DNA of 64,000 nucleotides from Denitrobaculum sp965232285. GTDB lineage: Bacteria > Pseudomonadota > Alphaproteobacteria > Kiloniellales > Kiloniellaceae. Where the stretch lies: NCBI GenBank assembly GCA_965232285.1, contig CBDDPL010000004.1, positions 4,154,001 to 4,218,000 of the forward strand, in the 5' to 3' direction. Positions 14,822-25,003 of this stretch are shown in pieces. The stretch's first letter is position 1, and every line of letters starts with the position of its first letter. The position numbers were made by a program, and so were the translations under genes. The notes under the pieces were generated by a model. It was given only the letters and a program-made list of their open reading frames with translations, was not told the DNA's origin and did no database searches.

Positions 14822-15925
14822 TTACAGATCGAGCGTAAAGCCCTCGACCATTTCCGGCGTCACATAACCGAGCGAGCCGGACATCATGTAATCGAGCTGG
14901 ATCTTGAACAGCCGGGCGGCGTCCTTGTCCTTGTTCGCCCAGGCGAACCAGCGCTCGATCGCAACTTCGGTCAGAGCCTCGACGTCGTCCTGGCTGAGGC
15001 GCGTGACTTCGACGCCCGCCTCTTCGAACTTCTTCCAGGCTTCCTGGTCGGCCGTCTGGATCTTGGCGTGGTGCTCGATGGAGTAGGACTTGGTTTCCAT
15101 CTCGACGAACTGCTTCATCTGCGGCGAGAGAGCGTTCCAGGCGTCCATGCCGACGGTCAGGTCCATGAGGTCGACCGGCTGATAGACCGACATGAAGCCC
15201 GGAGGGCCCATGGAGATGTAATCGGTGACCTGCGCGAAACCGAGGGCATGATTGACCGCCGGCCCGACGAAGTCGGCCACGTCGATGGTGCCCTTTTCCA
15301 GGGCCGGGAAGATTTCCGAGCCCGGCAGCAGCGTGGTCTTGGCGCCGATCTCCTGGAAGACCTCGGCCACCATGCCGCCCGGCAGGCGCATCTTGCGGCC
15401 GCGGAAGTCATCGATGGAACGGATCGGCACCTTGGAGTGAATGATATTCGGCCCGTGGTGGATCGGTCCGACGTAGTAGAGGTTTTCCTTGGCGAAGATC
15501 TCGCGCGCGATCTCCAGGCCACCCAAACCGTAGTAGAAGGTGTCCCATTCATGCGGATTGCGCAGACCGAGCGGATAGGAGCTCAGGAACACGGCCGCCG
15601 GGATCCGGCCAGCCCAGTAGAGCGTGAAGGGGTTCATGGCCTGCAGCACGCCGTTCTTGACCGCGTCAAGCAACTGGAAGTCACCCACGACGTCCTTGGC
15701 GCCGAAGGGAACGAACTCGAGCTCGCCGCCGGTCTTTTCCTTGATGGTGCCGCACCAGTCCTTGAAAATCTGCAGTCCAATGCCGCCCGGCCAGGAGGTC
15801 TGGACCTTCCAGGACGTGGTCTTACCCTGTGCGGTCGCAATGGCCGGCGCTGCAAGTCCCGCTGCGCCCATCGCGGCGCCGCCGGCCAGTACGCGCCGGC
15901 GATTCAGTTTCTTGTTTTCTCCCAT
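14822..15925 (-). CDS. dctP: TRAP transporter substrate-binding protein, 2-oxoacid/lactate type
   Basis: A 367-residue periplasmic binding protein with a twin-arginine signal (NRRRVLAGGAAMGAAGL; cleavage near AIATAQG). The body carries WPGGIGLQ, NPFTLYWAGRIPAA, KMRLPGGMVAEVFQEIGA with the Arg that usually grips the substrate carboxylate, and VADFVGPAVNHALGF. These match the group of DctP proteins that bind 2-oxo acids or lactate, often through a metal. Substrate assignment is inference. It is the first gene of the TRAP operon; a palindromic element separates it from dctQ, which may favour higher expression of the binding protein. Confidence 0.9.
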   Translation of the reverse strand: MGENKKLNRRRVLAGGAAMGAAGLAAPAIATAQGKTTSWKVQTSWPGGIGLQIFKDWCGTIKEKTGGELEFVPFGAKDVVGDFQLLDAVKNGVLQAMNPFTLYWAGRIPAAVFLSSYPLGLRNPHEWDTFYYGLGGLEIAREIFAKENLYYVGPIHHGPNIIHSKVPIRSIDDFRGRKMRLPGGMVAEVFQEIGAKTTLLPGSEIFPALEKGTIDVADFVGPAVNHALGFAQVTDYISMGPPGFMSVYQPVDLMDLTVGMDAWNALSPQMKQFVEMETKSYSIEHHAKIQTADQEAWKKFEEAGVEVTRLSQDDVEALTEVAIERWFAWANKDKDAARLFKIQLDYMMSGSLGYVTPEMVEGFTLDL

Positions 15926-16331
15926 CTTTTCCTCCTCAAGTCACTTGGCTGTTATTCGGCTTCCCTTCGGAAACCGCCTTATCGCATCGGCCCGCACGCC
16001 TTGCGCTTATTCCAATACCCTGCTTCCAACAGCTTGCGTTACGTCGCAACAGGTCATGACCGGTCTGGTCACAACACACTCTCGGGGCAGGCATAAACGC
16101 GCCCCGACATTGCTGCGTGGAAGTCAGTGTAGGCAGACTTTTTGATCCTGCGCAATAAAACCTGGTTCCACATTGCGGAAACGACAGGACGCGCGTGAAG
16201 ACAACTCCAGCATACGTCTAATTTCACAGAGTCGTGAAGTAATTGGTAAAGTCAAAATACCAAGTAGGCGCAAGTAATTCTATTTGTGCGCGTCCTGTTC
16301 TAGCACCGAGCACAAAGCAGGATGCGGCGTG
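15926..16331. other. Regulatory region upstream of the TRAP operon
   Basis: No gene was found in these 406 bases. They hold the upstream region of dctP (read leftward) and the 3' side of the histidine kinase gene. Notable sites are the IclR-like palindrome at 16166-16180 and a short palindrome GGTCATGACC near 16050. Confidence 0.5.
16166..16180. promoter_or_regulatory. IclR-type operator candidate
   Basis: TTCCACATTGCGGAA is a 15-bp palindrome with one mismatched pair, of the form TTCC(R)CAWTGYGGAA. This form resembles operators bound by IclR-family regulators upstream of carboxylate transporters. It lies about 240 bp upstream of dctP. No IclR gene is present in the window. Confidence 0.45.
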
Positions 16332-18266
<1,935 letters not shown>

Positions 18267-18425
18267 CGTTAGTCAAGAACTTCGCACCCATCGGCCAGCA
18301 TAACGGACGTTGTTTTACCGCCCGTTAACGCGCAGTAACCATCTCGCGGATCAGCCCCTTCACCGGGGCTGCCGTCGATCACTTCCGTGTGAATTCTTAA
18401 GCGTAATGAAACAATTAGGGCGAGA

Positions 18426-19082
18426 TCAGACCGCCAGGCCGGGCGCACCGGGAAGCAGCCGCAGCAAGGCGGCCTCCGAAAGCTCCTTCAAGCGCTTGAA
18501 GGATGCACCGCTGCGCGCCCTTAGCGTCAGGCCCTGGCTGAAGCTGACGAAGATCTGAGCAAGGGCTTCGACGTTTGCATCGTCGGGAAGGTCGCCGGAA
18601 CGGCGCGCCTGCTCAAAGCGGCGCGCAAAGGTGTCGTCGAGCGAATCCATGCACGCGACCAGCTTGGTACGGAACTCCGGCGAGGCTTCCACGGCATCGG
18701 CCAGAACAGACGCCACCAGGCAGCCTCTGGGCCCCTTCGGGCTGCAGGTCAGATGCAGAATGCCGTCGAAAAAATCCGCCAGATCGGTGTGCAGGGCCCG
18801 CCCCCTCTGTAAGCGCTCCAGGCAGGGCACGACAAGTTCTTCGATGTAATGATCGACGGCGGCCAGAAACAGTGCCTCCTTGCCGCCGAACTCGTGATAC
18901 AGGCTCGAACGTTTGATGCCCAGCGCCCCGGTCAGGTCTTCGATCGAAGCAGCGTCGTAGCCCCGCGACCAGAAAACCTTCGCAGCCTCGCCCAATACCT
19001 GGTTTCGGTCAAAGGAGCGCGGGCGACCTCGGGGCCTTCGCCCCACGGCGGGCTTTGCTTCTTGCGCCAGATTTTTCATCAT
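18426..19082 (-). CDS. TetR family transcriptional regulator
   Basis: A 218-residue repressor-type protein. After a basic leader (GRRPRGRPRSFDR) the TetR helix-turn-helix covers about residues 28-70, with SIEDLTGALGIKRSSLYHEFGGKEALF. The C-terminal ligand domain contains the CSPKGPRGCLVASVLADAV segment typical of one TetR subgroup with a Cys pair. Two adjacent ATG codons make the start uncertain by one residue. A strong inverted repeat 13 bp upstream of the start suggests autoregulation. The gene lies downstream of malate synthase on the same strand; its effector is unknown. Confidence 0.9.
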   Translation of the reverse strand: MMKNLAQEAKPAVGRRPRGRPRSFDRNQVLGEAAKVFWSRGYDAASIEDLTGALGIKRSSLYHEFGGKEALFLAAVDHYIEELVVPCLERLQRGRALHTDLADFFDGILHLTCSPKGPRGCLVASVLADAVEASPEFRTKLVACMDSLDDTFARRFEQARRSGDLPDDANVEALAQIFVSFSQGLTLRARSGASFKRLKELSEAALLRLLPGAPGLAV

Positions 19083-19094
19083 CCACCATCCGAT

Positions 19095-19115
19095 CCGGTA
19101 TCGGAACCATACCGG
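19095..19115. promoter_or_regulatory. Inverted-repeat operator upstream of tetR-family gene
   Basis: CCGGTAT (19095-19101) and ATACCGG (19109-19115) form a perfect inverted repeat with a 7-bp spacer, 13 bp from the TetR start codon. Size and position are typical of a TetR autoregulatory operator. Confidence 0.7.
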
Positions 19116-19313
19116 CCGATCACTTCATCGGCGTCCTGCGCCACCCTTGAGCCGGACGGACACCCTAGCCGTCGAAAAAAGCACCCGTATCCGCTGATAT
19201 TGTAGCTTCTTTGCGCCTTTATTCCAGCAGTAACGATGACACGCCGAAAACTACACCTTAGGTGGAAATTATGAATGCATTATACGCTTCAAGCGTCGGC
19301 AGGCCTCGCCGGA

Positions 19314-21503
19314 TTACGAGGCCAGGGCCGAGACGCCCACCGCATCCGCCTTCGCTTTCAGGCGCAGGGCATGCAGCGTCGGCTCGGTGTAACCCGACGG
19401 CTCCTCGCAGCCCTTGACGATCAGGTCCCGCGCCGCCGTGAAGGCATGCCCGTCGCAGGCCGGTGCCATGGCAACGTAGGCGGGATCGCCCGCGTTCTGG
19501 CCGTCGACCACGGCGGCCATGCGTTTCAAGGTCTCATCGATCTGTTCGAGGCTGCAGATGCCGTGGCGCAGCCAGTTCGCCAGAAGCTGGCTGGAGATAC
19601 GCAGGGTCGCCCGGTCTTCCATCAGGCCGACGTCATTGATGTCCGGCACCTTGGAGCAGCCGATGCCCTGATCGACCCAGCGCACCACGTAACCCAGGAT
19701 CGACTGGATATTGTTGTCCAGTTCCTCCTGAACTTCCGCCGCCGACCAGTTGGGGTTCTCCGCGAGCGGAAAGGTCAGGATGTCATCGAGTTTCGTGCGC
19801 GCCCGGCTCTTGATTTCTTCCTGGCGGGCCTGCACGTCGACCTTGTGGTAGTGCAGCGCGTGCAGGGTCCCCGCCGTCGGCGAGGGCACCCAGGCGGTGT
19901 TGGCACCGGACTGGGGATGACCGATCTTCTGTTCCATCATGTCGGCCATCTGGTCCGGCATGACCCACATGCCCTTGCCGATCTGCGCATGGCCCTGCAG
20001 GCCGCAGGCCAAGCCGGTGTCGACGTTCCAGTTCTCGTAGGCACCGAGCCAGACGGCGGCCTTCATATCCGCCTTGCGCAGCATCGGACCCGCCTCCATG
20101 GAGGTGTGGATCTCGTCGCCGGTGCGGTCCAGGAAGCCGGTGTTGATGAAGACCACCCGCGCCTTGGCCGCGCGGATGCATTCCTTCAGATTGACCGTCG
20201 TGCGGCGCTCTTCGTCCATGATGCCCATCTTCAGGGTCGCGCGCTCCAGACCCAGCAGGTCCTCCACGCGCTCGAACAGCAGGTCGGCGAAAGCCGCTTC
20301 TTCCGGGCCGTGCATCTTCGGCTTGACGATATAGACCGAACCCTTGCGGGAATTGCGCAGGCCGCTGCTTTTCTGCAGATCATGCAGAGCGATCATGGAG
20401 GTCATGATGCCGTCCAGGATACCCTCGGGCAGTTCCCGGCCTTGCGCGTCCAGCAGCGCCGGCGTGGTCATGAGGTGGCCGACGTTGCGCACCAGCATGA
20501 GGCTGCGGCCAGGCAGCGAAAAGCCGTCGCCGGCCGGCGAGACGAAATCCTGATCGGGGGACAGTGCGCGCGAGACCGTCTTGCCGCCCTTGCTGAACTC
20601 GGCCGAAAGATCACCCTTCATGAGACCGAGCCAGTTGCGATAGGCCACGACCTTGTCCTCGCCGTCCACAGCGGCGATGGAATCCTCGCAGTCCATGATC
20701 GCCGTCAGCGCCGACTCGATCCGGACATCCGATACCCCCGCGGGATCCGACTGCCCTACCACGGTCTCCGGGTCGATGCAGAGTTCCAGATGCAGACCGT
20801 TGTTGACCAGCAGCAGCGATGCAGGCTTTCCGGCCTCGCCGCGATAGCCGGCGAACTGACCGGGGTCCTTCAGGCCGGCACTGCCGCCGTCCTTCAGCGC
20901 CACCGCAAGCTGTCCGCCCTCAACCCTATAGCCAACCGCATCCCGGTGCGACACGCCATCGGCCAGCGGCACGCTGTCATCAAGGAACCCCCTGGCATAG
21001 TCGATCACCGCCTGGCCCCGCTGCGGGTCATAGCCCTTCGCCGGCGTTCCCTCCTGCGGGATCACATCGGTGCCATAGAGCGCGTCGTAAAGGCTGCCCC
21101 AGCGGGCATTGGCGGCATTGAGCGCGTAGCGCGCGTTCATCACCGGCACCACGAGCTGGGGTCCGGCGATGCGGGCGATCTCGTCATCGACCTTGCTGGT
21201 CTCGACGCTGAAGTCATCGCCCTCGGGCAGCAGATAGCCGATCTCCTCCAGGAAGGCCCGGTAGGCGCCGGCATCAAAGGCCTGTCCCGCCCGCGCCCGG
21301 TGCCAGGCGTCGATCTCCCGTTGAATGCGGTCGCGTTTGTCGAGCAGCAGGCGATTCAGCGGCACAAGATCGCGCATGATCGCCGCCACACCGCGCCAGA
21401 ACTCAGCGGCCACCAGGCCGGTTCCGGGCAGGGCTTCCTGCTCGACAAACTGAACCAGGCGGCGGTCGATCGAGAGACCATTGAGGACGACGTAGTCGGA
21501 CAT
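19314..21503 (-). CDS. glcB: Malate synthase G
   Basis: Condenses glyoxylate with acetyl-CoA to malate in the cytoplasm. The 729-residue length fits isoform G. Signatures include the N-terminal MSDYVVLNGLSIDRRLVQF-like start, the central MKGDLSAEF and PGRSLMLVRNVGHLM, the catalytic segment MGIMDEERRTTVNLKECI, and RVVFINTGFLDRTGDEIHT. It stands alone, with a TATAAT-like element (21647-21652, minus strand) upstream. Glyoxylate from glycolate, purine or C2 metabolism would feed it. No isocitrate lyase is nearby, so its place in the glyoxylate cycle cannot be judged. Confidence 0.97.
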   Translation of the reverse strand: MSDYVVLNGLSIDRRLVQFVEQEALPGTGLVAAEFWRGVAAIMRDLVPLNRLLLDKRDRIQREIDAWHRARAGQAFDAGAYRAFLEEIGYLLPEGDDFSVETSKVDDEIARIAGPQLVVPVMNARYALNAANARWGSLYDALYGTDVIPQEGTPAKGYDPQRGQAVIDYARGFLDDSVPLADGVSHRDAVGYRVEGGQLAVALKDGGSAGLKDPGQFAGYRGEAGKPASLLLVNNGLHLELCIDPETVVGQSDPAGVSDVRIESALTAIMDCEDSIAAVDGEDKVVAYRNWLGLMKGDLSAEFSKGGKTVSRALSPDQDFVSPAGDGFSLPGRSLMLVRNVGHLMTTPALLDAQGRELPEGILDGIMTSMIALHDLQKSSGLRNSRKGSVYIVKPKMHGPEEAAFADLLFERVEDLLGLERATLKMGIMDEERRTTVNLKECIRAAKARVVFINTGFLDRTGDEIHTSMEAGPMLRKADMKAAVWLGAYENWNVDTGLACGLQGHAQIGKGMWVMPDQMADMMEQKIGHPQSGANTAWVPSPTAGTLHALHYHKVDVQARQEEIKSRARTKLDDILTFPLAENPNWSAAEVQEELDNNIQSILGYVVRWVDQGIGCSKVPDINDVGLMEDRATLRISSQLLANWLRHGICSLEQIDETLKRMAAVVDGQNAGDPAYVAMAPACDGHAFTAARDLIVKGCEEPSGYTEPTLHALRLKAKADAVGVSALAS

Positions 21504-21853
21504 GACTTCACCTTAAACTTGCTGCCAACAGGGGAATGGCGCCGGATCGCATCCGGACACGGTCTTAGGCTTACAGGGAAAGCACCGCGCGTGGGAAAGT
21601 TTTTCACTATGCGGGATGAGGTAATTTTTGCATTTTATTTCAAATGATTATACCGAAATAGACGGGCAGATCCCGCTTCTGGCGGCGTCCCGGTCGCCGG
21701 CAAGTTGGAAAGCTTCGCTGTCCTTGATCATCCTGTAATTTTCTTCAGAGGAAAAATATTCTCCGCAGGTGTTAGCCAGCCGTTAACCAAAAAGGCTGTA
21801 GTCTTACGGCGGTTTTGCATCTTCCGATTACCAAACCCGCCGGACGACCCCCT
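21504..21853. other. Divergent regulatory region, glcB and chemoreceptor-like fusion
   Basis: No gene was found in these 350 bases; both flanking genes read outward. A perfect TATAAT on the minus strand (21652-21647) could serve glcB, but no matching -35 was seen. On the plus side, the palindrome TTTTCTTC-A-GAGGAAAA (21739-21755) lies about 100 bp before the ATG at 21854. Confidence 0.45.
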
Positions 21854-23617
21854 ATGACTGCTTCTGACACGCCTCCCGCCGCGACAACCGCCAAGCCGCA
21901 GTCGGCGATGGCACGCGGCACCTACAAACTTGTCCAGCATATCGCGCAGCTTCAGGGCCAGGCCGAGAACGCCGGCAATCTGCAGGAATACTTCAACAAA
22001 GAAATCGACAGCAGCTCGCGGAAACTGCAACAAGCCCTTGATGTCACCAGCGAACAGGTCACCCAGAGCACCAATACCTCCGCGGAATTGAAGGATCGCA
22101 CCAACGGCCAGATCGCCGCGGCCTCCGAACGCATCTTCGGCGACCTGCAGAGAATCGGTGAAGAACTCAAGCAAAAGGCCGAAGGCACGGCCCAGGTGCT
22201 GCAGGGCATCCAGGACATCGGCAAGGGCATCCGCCTGCTGTCTCTCAATGCGACCATCGAAGCCAACCGCGCCGGCGAGCATGGCCTCGGTTTCGCGGTG
22301 GTGGCTCAGGAAGTCCGGGATCTGGCCCAGCGCACCATGGAAAGCGCCCAGGAAGCGGGCGAGTTGATCGACCTGACCGAGATCGCCGGCTCGCTGGAGA
22401 GCATCACCGCCAGCACGGGCGAGGCTCTCAACGGCCTGGGCGGCGAGATCGGCAGCGCACTGGAACGCCTGCAGGCATTGTTCCTGGAAATGGCGGAACA
22501 CCTGAAGGAGATCGAGGAACACAATCTCTTCGTAACCACGGTCCTGGAAGGCAGCAGCGATGCCTCGAAACGCACCCTGGCCAAGATCCAGTGGGCGCGG
22601 GGCGACCTCGACAGCCTCTCCGGAATTCTCAGCGGCCGCGAGGAAGACGCCAAGGCCCGGAGCAGGCTGAACGCTCTGCTACAGCAGAACCAGATCGTCA
22701 CCGACGCCGCCTTCGACCGCCTCGACGCCATCAAACAGAGCGGCCGGCTGCGGGTCGCCATCGAGCCTTCCTTCGTCGGCCTCTCCTTCCGCAGCAAAGC
22801 GGGCGATCCGCTCAGCGGCCTGGACGCGGACTACGCGCGGGCTTTCGCCAAATGGCTCGGGGTCGAATGTGACTTCATCGAACAGCCCTGGGACATCGTG
22901 ACCGAATTGCTCTTCGCCGGCGCCGAGCCCGGCAGGCCGAAGGCGGATATGGTGCTCAGCGCCCTGCCGCCGAACGAGTCCTATGCCGGGGTCGCCTACT
23001 CCGAAACCTACACCTGCCTGCCCTTCGTGCTGGCGCGCGCGACCGGCAACAGCAAGGTCAGCCGGCTGGAGGATCTAGACGGCAAGAGCCTGGGCATCAT
23101 CAACGATCCCGGTGCCTTCGTGGTGCTGGAGGAGGCCGGCGTCCGCTGGGCCGACAATGAGTCCGTCCCGGGCGGCAGGATCCGGCTGTCCAACCTGGTA
23201 GCCTATACCGACCAGTCCAAGATCCACGACTGTCTCGCCGACGGCGTGGTCGACGCCTTCGCGGTCGACCGGCCGATCTACTACTGGGCCTGCAACGACC
23301 CGGCCAGCCCCTGGCATGGCAAAATCGAGATCCTGCCCGGCAGCCTCACCGGCGTTCCCTACTACTACGCGGTCGCGGTGGCGGCCGAAGCTGCCTCCTA
23401 CCGGCTGCTCTCAGCGGTCAATCAATTCTTCGCCTGGTTCAAGACTCAGCCGGAACGCGAAACCCTCGAGCGCAAGTGGCAGGGCGAGGTGCTGGAACAC
23501 CCCGTCAGCTACCGCGACGAACCAGGTAATCTGCTGGGCGAAGCAGAGATGAAGACCCTCTACGAGGCGCACTGCCGGCGGCATGGCCTGCTGCTTGCAA
23601 CGCAATCCGCCGCTTAA
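21854..23617 (+). CDS. Soluble fusion: chemoreceptor signalling domain plus type-3 solute-binding domain
   Basis: A 587-residue protein with no signal peptide and no membrane segment. Residues about 45-260 are helical coiled coil containing a chemoreceptor-type hairpin: LNATIEANRAGEHGLGF (131-147), then AVVAQEVRDLAQRT. Residues about 296-550 match a family 3 amino-acid-type solute-binding domain: GRLRVAIEP, LDADYARAFAKWLG, MVLSALPPNESY, DGKSLGIINDPGA and DCLADGVVDAF. The order is the reverse of a normal receptor, and the binding domain would be in the cytoplasm. It converges on gmaS, the stops overlapping by four bases. A cytosolic amine/amino-acid sensor feeding a chemotaxis-like pathway is an inference. 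The start at MTASDTPPA is favoured over one 13 codons upstream. Confidence 0.8.
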   Translation: MTASDTPPAATTAKPQSAMARGTYKLVQHIAQLQGQAENAGNLQEYFNKEIDSSSRKLQQALDVTSEQVTQSTNTSAELKDRTNGQIAAASERIFGDLQRIGEELKQKAEGTAQVLQGIQDIGKGIRLLSLNATIEANRAGEHGLGFAVVAQEVRDLAQRTMESAQEAGELIDLTEIAGSLESITASTGEALNGLGGEIGSALERLQALFLEMAEHLKEIEEHNLFVTTVLEGSSDASKRTLAKIQWARGDLDSLSGILSGREEDAKARSRLNALLQQNQIVTDAAFDRLDAIKQSGRLRVAIEPSFVGLSFRSKAGDPLSGLDADYARAFAKWLGVECDFIEQPWDIVTELLFAGAEPGRPKADMVLSALPPNESYAGVAYSETYTCLPFVLARATGNSKVSRLEDLDGKSLGIINDPGAFVVLEEAGVRWADNESVPGGRIRLSNLVAYTDQSKIHDCLADGVVDAFAVDRPIYYWACNDPASPWHGKIEILPGSLTGVPYYYAVAVAAEAASYRLLSAVNQFFAWFKTQPERETLERKWQGEVLEHPVSYRDEPGNLLGEAEMKTLYEAHCRRHGLLLATQSAA

Positions 23618-24963
23618 ACATCCAGGGCGTTTTGGCGCTCCCACTCCGAGAAGTGGTGCATATAGTCGTTCCACTCGGCCATCTTGAGCTTGGCGTAGGC
23701 CTCGCAGAGTTCACTGCCCAGCATCTCCTTCAGCACCTTGCTCTTTTCGAAGTAGCGGATGGCGTCGAGCATGTTGAGCGGCAACTGCGGCGCGTTCTTC
23801 ACCTTGTGGCCTTCGGCGTACATGTCGATGTCCAGCCGCTTGCCCGGATCGATCCTGTTGTCGATGCCGTGCAGGCCGGCGGAGATCAGGCTCGCCTGCA
23901 GCAGGTAAGGATTGGCCGCACCGTCGGCCAGGCGCACCTCGATCCGGTTGCTGTCTGGAATGCGGATCATGTGGGAGCGGTTGTTGCCGCCGTAGGTCAC
24001 GGTGTTGGGCGCCCAGGTCGCGCCGGAGGTGGTGCGCGGCGCGTTGATGCGCTTGTAGCTGTTGACCACCGGGTTGGTGATCAGGGTCATGGCCTCGGCA
24101 TTCTTCAAAAGACCACCGATGAAGTTGTAGGCCAGATCCGACAGACCGAGCTCTCCCTTGGGATCCTCCATCAGGTTTTTCTTGCCGCTGGTGTTCCAGA
24201 CCGAGATGTGCGCGTGACAGCCGTTGCCGGTCAGATGCGGCATGGGCTTGGGCATGAAGGTCGCGCGCAGGCCGTGCTTCTCCGCTAGGGTCTTGACCAT
24301 GAACTTGAAGAAGGTATGCCGGTCGGCGGTGGTCAGGGCGTCGGTGTAATCCCAGTTCATCTCGAACTGGCCGTTGGCGTCCTCATGGTCGTTCTGGTAG
24401 GGGCCCCAGCCCAGCGCCAGCATGGAATCGCAGATCTCGGTGATCAGATCGTAACGCCGCATCAGCGCCTGCTGGTCATAGCAGGGCTTTGCCAGGGTGT
24501 CGTAGGAATCGGCCAGACTCTGCCCGTCGGGACTCAGCAGAAAGTATTCACACTCGACCCCGGAATACATCGAGAGCTTCCGCTGCTTGGCTTTGGCCAG
24601 CACTTGTTTCAGGACATAGCGCGGACCGTGCTCGATGGCCTTGCCACCGAGATAGACGTCGCTGGGCAGCCAGGCGACTTCCGGCTTCCAGGGCAACTGG
24701 ATCATGCAGTCGGCGTCGGGCAGGCCAAACATGTCGGCATCGGCCGGCGACATATCCAGGTAAGCGGCAAAGCCGGCGAAGCCAGCGCCTTCCTTCTGCA
24801 TGTCGGCAATCGCCGCCGCCGGTGCCAGCTTGGAGCGCACGACCCCGAAGAGATCGGTGAAGCTGATCAGGAAGTACTTGATGCCTTTGGCTTTGGCCAC
24901 CTTTGCCAGATCTTGAGCCACCTTTGCCTCTCTTTCCTGTTTTTTTGTTGTTGCCCCCAACAT
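23614..24963 (-). CDS. gmaS: Gamma-glutamylmethylamide synthetase / GlnT-type glutamine synthetase
   Basis: A 449-residue glutamine-synthetase-fold ligase. GmaS joins methylamine to glutamate with ATP, the first step of the N-methylglutamate pathway; close relatives (GlnT) use ammonia. Fold motifs seen are GVECEYFLL (metal and glutamate ligands), HEDANGQFEMN, GCHAHISVW with the metal-binding His, NSYKRINAPRTTSGATWAPN (nucleotide loop), and RIEVRLADGAANPYL. The gene is last in mgsA-mgsB-mgsC-gmaS, the order known from methylamine-using Proteobacteria, which is why GmaS is preferred over GlnT. Sequence alone does not settle the substrate. Confidence 0.82.
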   Translation of the reverse strand: MLGATTKKQEREAKVAQDLAKVAKAKGIKYFLISFTDLFGVVRSKLAPAAAIADMQKEGAGFAGFAAYLDMSPADADMFGLPDADCMIQLPWKPEVAWLPSDVYLGGKAIEHGPRYVLKQVLAKAKQRKLSMYSGVECEYFLLSPDGQSLADSYDTLAKPCYDQQALMRRYDLITEICDSMLALGWGPYQNDHEDANGQFEMNWDYTDALTTADRHTFFKFMVKTLAEKHGLRATFMPKPMPHLTGNGCHAHISVWNTSGKKNLMEDPKGELGLSDLAYNFIGGLLKNAEAMTLITNPVVNSYKRINAPRTTSGATWAPNTVTYGGNNRSHMIRIPDSNRIEVRLADGAANPYLLQASLISAGLHGIDNRIDPGKRLDIDMYAEGHKVKNAPQLPLNMLDAIRYFEKSKVLKEMLGSELCEAYAKLKMAEWNDYMHHFSEWERQNALDV

Positions 24964-25003
24964 GCATCCGGGCCTCGCGATGGGGCCCGGTGCAGTACTC
25001 TAT

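Noticed and set aside
19275..21647. A 790-codon open frame on the plus strand opposite malate synthase
   Set aside because: It is antisense to a complete, well-conserved glcB. Its protein is rich in His, Arg, Gly and Gln, as expected from a shadow frame in GC-rich DNA.
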